This document shows positions 57,901 to 64,000 of a stretch of DNA of 64,000 nucleotides, in pieces. The DNA is from Actinostola sp. cb2023 (lineage: Eukaryota > Cnidaria > Anthozoa > Actiniaria > Actinostolidae), in NCBI GenBank assembly GCA_033675265.1, contig JAUJYZ010000032.1, forward strand, positions 98,501-162,500, in the 5' to 3' direction. Both the position numbers and the translations under genes were made by a program. The notes beneath the pieces were generated by a model. It made no database searches. It was not told where the DNA came from and saw nothing but the letters and a program-made list of their open reading frames with translations. Within the stretch, counting starts at the first letter, position 1. Each line of letters opens with the position of its first letter.

Positions 57901-60900
57901 TAACCCAGAAATAAAACAGTCTGACCTCACATGACTATTGAAGGAGATGCCAAATCAATATTCACATATTCACACGGTTCATATAATTATATAGCGCATT
58001 TCAGATTGTCTCAATGCGCTTTACAACCGATGGAGGACTTTTTCGGGCTGCATATGAAGGCGCCTACGGCAGCCGAGCAGCTTACAATCATGAGGAGTTA
58101 ATAGGTTAGTGTGGTACATCCAGGACCCTAGTGGCTTATTTCCAATCCTCACTCGGATATCGATGCCGTCATTTCCTACTGAAAGTAAAAGTATCTACAT
58201 AATAAAAAGAAAATTGCGCTCATTCGTATAATGCTGTTTTCGCTACTCGAAAATAAAATTCATATCTTAATTGCGCCGCCGTGTAATATCTTCTATTTAA
58301 TATACACACTGTAATAATATCAATGAAATATTCCATTTATTCCTAGTTGGTAATAAGGCCATTCGATCCACTTGCACATCAAGAGGTATAGTGACTCAAA
58401 CGAAAGATCATTCCAGTTTATTCCTATTCCGGAATAAGGCCTGAGTGAATAGTCTCCTTCACAATTCCCCTGCGCCATCTTGAAAGGCATAGTCATGCCA
58501 GTGCATCGAAGCGAGACCAACGGTGACCTTGCAATGGTAGAGACATGTGAATAATAATTGTCCAAGGTGTTAAAAAAGGTCTCTATCATTGCAAGCTCAC
58601 CGTTGGTCTCGCTTCGATGCAAAGGCACAGCTACCTTTCAAAATGCCGCAGGGAACTGTGAAGGGGACTATTGAACGCAGCCTAGAATGACAGGAATATT
58701 TCTATGTTTATATTCACATCATGATCATCACTATCTTCAAGTACAAATACTAACCTACAATGTAATGCCACTCCCCAGGCTTGAATTCTTGCATGTCTTG
58801 TGTTGGTGCAGTTTCAAGTATTCTAACCTCAATATGTTGAACATTAGTAGGGTCGGTGCAATCTTTTAGCTTTTTTAATGCTCGGGTAGCATTGCAGTCT
58901 TCGAATCCTTTCTTATCAACCATGTACATATTGGCATATAACAATTCTTTCTTGTATTCTTCACTGGTTTGCACTGGATAGTCAATCAGATTTGGACAGA
59001 CAAAGTTGAGTTGGTCTTTGAGGAAAACTGTCCTTGGTGAATCTCCAAGATTTCTGAAACTACAATACGTACATGTCATTAAACCTTAGGTCTAGCTGTC
59101 TCCAGACCCTAATCTAACCTGTTTTGATCACAAGTCACTTAATTACAGCATATATGCTGTTGTTTTGCCACAGACCCCATAAGAACTACAGTCAAACTTC
59201 TACTAATGGCCACCTCCCCACAATGGCCACCTCTCTGTAACGGCCAGGGTTTTCTGTCCTGGCCACCAGCCAGCCCATACAACCTCCTCACAATGGCCAC
59301 CTCTACACAACGGCCAAAAAAGTTTTTCCCCAGGTGGTCGTTGTGGAGAAGTTTGACTGTATAAAATATAGGCTTCTCCTGAATTTATACTTTGAAATTC
59401 AGTCATGAAATCGGGGTGTCATGGGTTCAAATCCCACTCGATGCGTCTGATTTTTTCCGAACATTTGTTCTGTCTATGCTCATCATAGTTTCTTTATCAA
59501 AAAATTCAAATAATCTCAAGAAGAATTTAGATTTTGACCAGAGATCAATAATAATGCTGTAATTGCACAGGGTGTGTACGTATGTATGCATACAATGATG
59601 GAAGCTGGGTTGGGCAACAGTCAAATGACATCCTATCCCTTACCCCCTAAGGCAGAAAATTGTTTTTTATTGTGATGAAATGTGCCATATTGCCCCACCT
59701 AGTCCAGAGTAAAGTCGACAAGTATAGTTGTAAAGTGCTTTGTAAGTTGTCCATGTAAAAGCGCTATATAAATAAAGTTATTATTATTAGAGTACAGAGG
59801 AGGAAAAGAGGGGGGTGGGGTGGTAATGGTGGGGCATGTATTATGACATACAAATATTATTGGGCCACAAGTTTATCAGTCTGAGACTGTTTAGTGTCAC
59901 CCTCATAAAATAAAGTCTTTTGATTTGATTTGATTTGATTGAAATTAAGGTTCAACATACATTGTACTCTATGGTAATATTCATGAGACATTACATACAA
60001 TATACTTTTAAAATCGCGATCAGTCTGATATTTTTGATTACATTTTAAAAGTAGTTGCTTATTTGTTTTATTTAACCCGTGAAATAAAAGTCTAATGAAT
60101 CAATGTCTAATAGTCCAATGAAAACAAAAGAACACAATGGAATTAGGGTGTCTGTACTAATGTGAATTAGAGTTATATAGATGAACACGGGTTTAGTAAA
60201 AGCTAGTAAGAGCACTCTATTATATATTTTTATGCAGTCAAAACTCAGCTGCATTCACAAAGTTTACACAGCGTAGTTTACAGAAACAATGTTATAGAGT
60301 GCAATTTAGAAAAGCGTGAAATACTACTAACTTTAAATAGTACTAAATAGTGATATTTCTATTGTTTTCTATTGTTTCATTAGTGCTATTTAGTACTAAT
60401 TAGTTATTTAGTTCACGCTTTTCTAAATTGCACTCTATGCAAATTTGGGTTAGTATTATAATAATTATGAATTAATTATACTTTAAGTGTTTGACAATCA
60501 CCATATAATATTGTCATGTATACTGTTTTTGATTGTACAACATGAATTAATTGTCACTGAAAAAATAAGGTAAATATACAAGAATGCTGTGACGTTTAGG
60601 TGGAATATTTTAGGTAAAGATCAATAGATTGACTACGGTATAAATTATAATATAAAGTGGGTTAAGTTTATATATTAGCTTTTCTTAAATCAACACAAAA
60701 ACAAAAGGACTTACTTCCTACATTGGTATATCTAAACATTCATTGGTGAAATAAATGATTTAAAAATATATACCTACATCGAACAGTATTTTATCATGCA
60801 AAGATAATATTATTATGGTGAATATAATTAATTTTAGGAATTTTGCCAGAATATAAATTTAGCATCGAAATTTTATCTTCGATTCACAAGTTCAGTAGGT

Positions 60901-61693
60901 TTTAGAGTGATTTCACAAAACCCGTGAAATAGATATTTGGGAATATAGTAGGTATTATTTAATTGTTTTTTTATGTGACTATTTTAGTATTTATAAATAT
61001 TAACAAAGAAGAATGATTGTTTCTTTTTTTTTTTTTTTTGAAATCACTCCATTGTCTTGTACTTTTTTGTAGTGTATAGGAGGAGCTTTATGCACGGTAT
61101 GGGAGGTTTTACGTGTGACGTATGGCCGTCAAAATCTACAAAATGTTCGAACCTAACTTTCAAAGTCTGTTAGTTTTTCTTCAAGCAACTAGATGACATT
61201 TGTTTGTTTGTTTATAAGTAACTTATATTTGGTATATTTGACAGATATTTAGACTTCACCGATCTAAAATTGAAGTTTTGAGCAAGTAAAATGACGGTTT
61301 GACGGCCACTCGCGACAGATTTTGACGTCAGAAAAAGATTCCATAAAACCTCCCATACTTCTATAGGCTTATTACTCGCTAAATAGATGGAGAAATTTGG
61401 ATCCACGAAGGTTTAAGTACCCGTTATTTTAAACTATTCTACGATTGATTTGTAGATAGATAGATATTTACAAGGTAAAGAATTGAATGAGTTGTTTTTC
61501 AACTGCATTCACAATCGAACCACCAGCAAAGGTCAAACACGATAAAACAAAACACCAAATATACTCACAAGGGGTTGTACGTAGCCCATAGAATCGACGG
61601 TAGAACGTCTGTAAGAGCTGTATTTACAACGATAGCAAGAAGGAAGAACAACCAATGCAAACAACGAGAGTTGATATATTTCAAAATCTCCAT
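48792..61693 (-). CDS. Ephrin with thrombospondin type 1 repeat and transmembrane segment
   Basis: Exons join in phase: 61569-61693, 58755-59059, 57769-57897, 56987-57181, then 49554-49718 and 48792-48937, giving 354 aa. Residues 1-28 are a signal peptide ([12 protein letters not shown]). Residues 35-180 are an ephrin ectodomain ([43 protein letters not shown]) with the four family cysteines. Residues 188-235 are a TSP1 repeat ([21 protein letters not shown]). Residues 268-291 are a transmembrane helix ([20 protein letters not shown]). The tail is 60 residues with tyrosines near the end ([10 protein letters not shown]). Ephrins are cell-surface ligands of Eph receptor kinases; a transmembrane type with tyrosine tail resembles ephrin-B. 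A TSP1 repeat is not a usual ephrin part. The last two exons exist in two copies; only the far copy keeps frame. Confidence 0.87.
49554..49718 (-). CDS. Ephrin transmembrane exon, copy A (intact)
   Basis: 165 nt, phase 1. Codes for [20 protein letters not shown], the hydrophobic helix, and a basic juxtamembrane stop-transfer ([16 protein letters not shown]). In frame with exon 4 and with the tail exon. Confidence 0.87.
50041..50212. mobile_element. 172-bp hairpin MITE private to copy A
   Basis: ttttatcgttcacattattt and its complement. Absent at the matching place in copy B (near 56420), where flanking sequence is continuous. Confidence 0.8.
50482..51493. mobile_element. 1.0 kb TTAA-flanked element (piggyBac-like MITE), copy B
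   Basis: Same termini and interior as 6795-7808, flanked by TTAA. It sits exactly at the join between the two duplicated segments. Confidence 0.88.
51735..52012. repeat. 95-bp tandem array, three units
   Basis: Counterpart of the 15-unit array in copy A, same unit and same MITE-like right tip. Confidence 0.93.
52534..52851. mobile_element. TA-flanked MITE with CAGTGGAACCC ends, copy B
   Basis: Counterpart of 47793-48106 with small differences (for example an extra aacta near 52825). Confidence 0.85.
53017..53174. mobile_element. Hairpin MITE (ctggtcctcactagc), copy B
   Basis: Counterpart of 48273-48428. Directly followed by the TTAA element at 53179. Confidence 0.8.
53179..53738. mobile_element. 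560-bp TTAA-flanked MITE private to copy B
   Basis: Ends AGTGCTACTTAGACG and its complement with arms of about 50 bp, flanked by TTAA. Copy A has the empty site (gtcTTAAcatc near 48429). The AGTGC tip and TTAA target match the THAP-bearing element at 18914, so a non-autonomous Kolobok-like relative is plausible. Confidence 0.92.
54097..54242 (-). CDS. Ephrin cytoplasmic-tail exon, copy B
   Basis: Same acceptor (atttcag) and coding sequence as 48792-48937: [20 protein letters not shown] and on to [10 protein letters not shown], stop TGA. Whether it is used depends on the frameshifted exon before it. Confidence 0.7.
54832..55170. mobile_element. Two adjoining hairpin MITEs private to copy B
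   Basis: First: ataggaaataccac ends with inner stem gtatttgatgaaagtggct (54832-54996). Second: taataacacacctac ends (54997-55170). Copy A has a short gagaga tract at this place. Confidence 0.8.
55245..55410 (-). pseudogene. Ephrin transmembrane exon, copy B (one extra base)
   Basis: Same exon as 49554-49718 but 166 nt instead of 165: a G run of GGG replaces GG before TATTTTTCTTGCC. The extra base puts the helix out of frame with the upstream exon. Splice sites are kept. It is the nearer copy to the TSP1 exon. Confidence 0.8.
55476..56150. mobile_element. 675-bp insertion private to copy B with 10-bp target repeat
   Basis: ggcaaaagat before and ggcaaaaaat after; copy A has one ggcaaaagat. 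Inverted arms gccagagaaccgctggagaa and ttctccagcggttggc bound most of it. The first 60 bp (tcgagaatccatcggtgctc-like) are related to 37535. A 9-10 bp target site suggests a Mutator-like element. Confidence 0.75.
56542..56853. mobile_element. 312-bp MITE with GCCCTATACCA ends, second copy
   Basis: Flanked by AATT, same family as 5952-6267. In the ephrin intron just right of the duplication. Confidence 0.88.
56987..57181 (-). CDS. Ephrin exon 4 (thrombospondin type 1 repeat)
   Basis: 195 nt, phase 1. [16 protein letters not shown] and TPCK are the standard TSP1 layers and cysteines. A Pro/Thr/Asn-rich stalk ([20 protein letters not shown]) follows. Donor gtgagt. Confidence 0.92.
57305..57730 (-). 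mobile_element. Family C SINE inserted in a palindromic 'gtaagtga' unit
   Basis: SINE at 57367-57690 (sense on minus): tRNA-like head gtggttgagtgatgagagca, B-box-like ggttcaattcc, body ggtttttctccgggtactcc. It splits a unit of the 120-bp palindromic family (gcaagaacaacgtaagtgat on the left, cacaagtcacttactctgtt on the right). A 19-base G run borders it at 57349. Confidence 0.75.
57769..57897 (-). CDS. Ephrin exon 3 (end of ectodomain)
   Basis: 129 nt, phase 1. Codes for [20 protein letters not shown] and [10 protein letters not shown], the GGxCxTxxMK strand that ends ephrin domains, then [13 protein letters not shown]. Confidence 0.92.
57960..58195. mobile_element. Retroposon-like fragment ('agcgcatttcagattgtctc')
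   Basis: Contains tatagcgcatttcagattgt and caatgcgctttacaa, a sequence type common in SINE/LINE tails of invertebrates. In the ephrin intron. Identity uncertain. Confidence 0.4.
58441..58680. mobile_element. 240-bp hairpin element
   Basis: gtgaatagtctccttcacaa and gaaggggactattgaac, with inner arms gcatcgaagcgagaccaacg and its complement. In the ephrin intron close to exon 2. Confidence 0.8.
58755..59059 (-). CDS. Ephrin exon 2 (first part of ectodomain)
   Basis: 305 nt, phase 2 in and 1 out. Codes for [20 protein letters not shown], then [36 protein letters not shown] and [11 protein letters not shown]. Three of the four ephrin cysteines are here. Confidence 0.92.
59188..59361. mobile_element. 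TA-flanked MITE with CAGTCAAACTTCT ends
   Basis: tacagtcaaacttct and gaagtttgactgta ends; aatggccacctc repeats within. Fits IS630-Tc1-mariner (pogo/Tigger-like) MITEs. Confidence 0.85.
59401..59492 (+). mobile_element. 5'-truncated family A SINE
   Basis: Begins inside the tRNA-like head (atgaaatcggggtgtcatgg), keeps the B box ggttcaaatcc and the whole tail shared with 11392-11441. Confidence 0.75.
59700..59795 (+). mobile_element. LINE/SINE 3' tail (agcgctatataaataaagtt)
   Basis: tgtaagttgtccatgtaaaa then gcgctatataaataaagtta and attatt repeats: the typical 3' end of L2-like retroposons. Only the tail is present. Confidence 0.6.
60294..60438. mobile_element. 145-bp hairpin MITE
   Basis: tagagtgcaatttagaaaag and its complement at 60418-60437. 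AT-rich interior. Confidence 0.85.
60440..61568. other. Ephrin intron 1, AT-rich
   Basis: No exon between exon 2 and exon 1. Weak inverted similarity (gtatgggaggttttacgtgt against aaacctcccatac) at 61100-61365 suggests an old MITE. Otherwise nothing. Confidence 0.5.
61569..61693 (-). CDS. Ephrin exon 1 (signal peptide)
   Basis: ATG at 61693. Codes for [20 protein letters not shown] and on to ILWATYNP, ending in two bases of the next codon at donor gtgagt. The ILW..YNP block is the usual start of the ephrin fold. Confidence 0.85.
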
Positions 61694-63585
61694 GATCGAT
61701 TTCGTGCACCAGGGAAGGTCTTGTGGATTTTACTCACATGCAAAGCACAGAGCTCTCAGAGTTGGCTTTCGTTGTAGTTAGAGCAAGGACGGTAGCCCTA
61801 GGAACACTGCTACCTCATAATCGTTGTATTCAGAAGTAGGATCGACGTCAAAATCTAGCGGATATGATTCATAAATGCAAATTGACCATCCCACGATCCA
61901 CTGGACCGCTTCCTCTAATCTGGATATCCTTACGGGGGGAGGGAGAAATATAGTATCTGTCATAACTATTCAAATAATTTATCTTTACAAGAAAAATCAA
62001 GTTTGTTTACTAAAAGTAGTCCTAAAAGTCTTATTTATGAAATATTTATTTCTATCAAGTCAAAATATTTTAATAAATAGTCTAGTTTTCTTGAATAAAT
62101 AACTCTCCCGTCCCCTCCCTACATAAACCCCTTGCCCTGGGGTTCCTGTTTGGTTTGACGTCACTTCATGGCCAAGTGAAGACGTGTTGAGGTGTTGTGC
62201 ATTGTTTACCCGGGATTGTTTACCCAATAAACATGTCATGTTCAATCGTCAGACTCCTTTTCTGGACAAACCACGAATTTCCGCGATTGTGAGTGAGTAT
62301 TCTGAGAAATATAACCACAACTCATTCTCCCTCGAAGCACTCCGACAAGTGTCTACTCCAAGATGACAAAGATTCACAACTTTCCATTGACACCAAGGCG
62401 GTCCCCAGGCACTCTGCATTGACTGCTCCTCATCAGACAGTCATCAACAGTTTTAGCGACAACAGCAATTAGTTTGATTCTCAGTCGTGTATGCTTTGAT
62501 TGGGAGGTGCCTTTTATAGTGATGACAGGATAATTTATGATTCAAGTTTTTGAATAACCTATTCTTCGATGAAAGTGCGGAAAAGCTTTTAAATCTCTTT
62601 CATATTCATAGTTTCTTTTGGTGTTTTTTGTAATTATTTTTTTATTTTAGTTTCTCTCTTTCTTTTTTTCTTCAGATTCAATCTCTTTTCGATTTCTTTC
62701 TTTCCAGTTCTTTCTTTAATTCCCGTGCACAGAATAATTTTTCTGCCTAATAATTCTTACTTTGATATCTTTCGTGAACTTCGGCTTCCACGGCTTTATT
62801 TTTTTTAGTAATTTCTTAATTCTATTTTGAGTCTTTCTCCAACAAGTAACATACAGGACATACAGGGGACCAGGAAACACACTGACACTACACCTTGCAT
62901 TGCTGAGTGAATTCTTTGTCTGCGTCGCCTTTTTTACGAAATTCTCGGAACCTTCACCTTTCATGTTCCGTTATAGTTATATATAGTCACCATTCTACCA
63001 GGATTAACTGAAATATTCTATTGAAATACCTCTAATGTTTACATCAGGAAGCCAGCCAAAGCACAACCAAAGATATCATCAAATGGAATGAAAATGTGAT
63101 CATAATCGCTTCTAAAGTATGTATAAGTAACGTTATATTTTTATGTTCCGTTGAAATTCCATGAGCTGAAAGATTAAAAAGTTAAACAAATCTAATGGAT
63201 TTCTAAACTTAATTACCTGAACAGTTAAAAGTCTTAAAACCGACAGGAAGCCACAAACAAAGATATCATGATAGAATGGAAAATTGCTTTGTCGTTGTAA
63301 ATGAAACGCGCGCGCGCTCTTCCGCAAACCTCGAAAATTAATTTGGAAATTAGTTGAAAATCGAGTTTCCAATAATTAATTAGCAATGAATTTGTAAGGT
63401 TTGAAGAGAGCGCGTTTTTTGCATACACGGTATAATAGACAATGCATTATCATACAGCAATACAGGATGACACGCCCTAAGTTGGTTCCTCACGAGTAAC
63501 GTAACGAGCAGGATACCATGTACAGGATAGATAAGATATGTCTGAGTGATGCTATTTGTTGACTGATTTGAATCAGCTAGTGCTC
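61694..63585. other. Region upstream of ephrin, no gene recognised
   Basis: 61694-62150 should hold the ephrin promoter/5' UTR. Several short open frames (for example 62716-62964 minus and 63133-63372 minus) have no recognisable motif. A decayed inverted sequence (aggaagccagccaaagcaca and aggaagccacaaacaaagat) lies at 63045-63260. Nothing else seen. Confidence 0.5.
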
Positions 63586-63589
63586 GAGC

Positions 63590-63940
63590 TAGAAGGGAAG
63601 GGAAGGGAAGGGAAGGGAAGGGAAGGAAAGGGAAGGGAAGGGAAGGGAAGGGAAGGGAAGGGAAGGGAAGGGAAGGGAAGGGAAGGGAAGGGAAGGGAAG
63701 GGAAGGGAAGGGAAGGGAAGGGAAGGGAAGGGAAGGGAAGGAAGGGAAGGGAAGGGAAGGGAAGGGAAGGGAAGGGAAGGGAAGGGAAGGGAAGGGAAGG
63801 GAAGGGAAGGGAAGGGAAGGGAAGGGAAGGGAAGGGAAGGGAAGGGAAGGGAAGGGAAGGGAAGGGAAGGGAAGGGAAGGGAAGGGAAGGGAAGGGAAGG
63901 GAAGGGAAGGGAAGGGAAGGGAAGGGAAGGGAAGGGAAGT
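63590..63940. repeat. GGGAA pentanucleotide array
   Basis: About 70 units of gggaa with single-base interruptions near 63625 and 63740. Open in several frames merely because of composition. Confidence 0.98.
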
Positions 63941-63941
63941 A

Positions 63942-64000
63942 GGGCTGTCCACAAGTTGCACGGCAACTTTTGCGCAACTTTTCCGATTTCGGGCAACTTT
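63942..64000. mobile_element. Start of a 'gcaacttttgcgcaac' element, cut by window edge
   Basis: gcacggcaacttttgcgcaa repeats like those at 30391-30632. Confidence 0.5.

Noticed and set aside
59401..59624. Coding exon near the family A SINE tail
   Set aside because: Sequence is explained by the SINE and there is no phase-compatible link to the ephrin exons.
63380..63996. FPSLP and GREGK repeat ORFs
   Set aside because: Translation of the GGGAA pentamer array.

Overview
This is nuclear DNA from an animal with large introns and a very high load of repeats, MITEs and transposons. The gene content (ephrin, STK31/TDRD8, LAMTOR3), the DIRS-type retroelement and the families of short inverted-repeat elements fit an early-branching marine invertebrate. 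My best guess is an anthozoan cnidarian such as a coral or sea anemone. This guess is inference; no species marker is present.

Five spliced genes can be reconstructed by joining conserved exons with matching splice phases. (1) An STK31/TDRD8-like gene runs on the minus strand from 32265 to beyond position 1. The N terminus, a complete extended Tudor domain and part of the coiled coil are visible; the kinase-like end lies off the left edge. (2) LAMTOR3 (Ragulator/MP1) is divergent from it on the plus strand, 32982-36210, with seven exons and 125 aa. (3) A gene built from two tandem ectoine-synthase-like cupins lies on the plus strand, 38109-41134. Its C-terminal cupin is broken by two compensating frameshifts. 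(4) A zinc-type medium-chain dehydrogenase lies on the plus strand, 42099-43785, with two exons and 348 aa. (5) An ephrin gene runs on the minus strand, 61693-48792. It encodes signal peptide, ephrin domain, thrombospondin type 1 repeat, transmembrane helix and short tyrosine-containing tail. Its last two exons lie in a tandem duplication of about 5 kb (45605-50401 and 51494-56493).

Most of the rest is repeats. 1-735 is a tetranucleotide array. 3928-10107 is a 6.2 kb near-perfect palindrome inside an STK31 intron, with other elements nested in its centre. 11846-13350 is a 30-bp minisatellite of about 50 units, also in an STK31 intron. 16080-25000 is a broken DIRS/Ngaro-type tyrosine-recombinase retroelement on the strand opposite to STK31. 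It is split by a 4 kb TA-flanked transposon, which itself carries a TTAA-flanked element with a THAP fragment. 25700-31000 holds successive MITEs in STK31 introns. 38570-40510 is long GATA and GGAA arrays inside the intron of the ectoine-synthase-like gene. 45839-47265 is a 95-bp tandem array, and 63590-63940 is a GGGAA array.

Functionally the genes are unrelated housekeeping, signalling and metabolic genes. The most notable points are the animal double-cupin ectoine synthase homologue, the ephrin-TSP1 fusion, the duplicated ephrin terminal exons with a frameshift in one copy, and the giant palindrome inside a gene whose relatives act in the germline small-RNA (piRNA) system.
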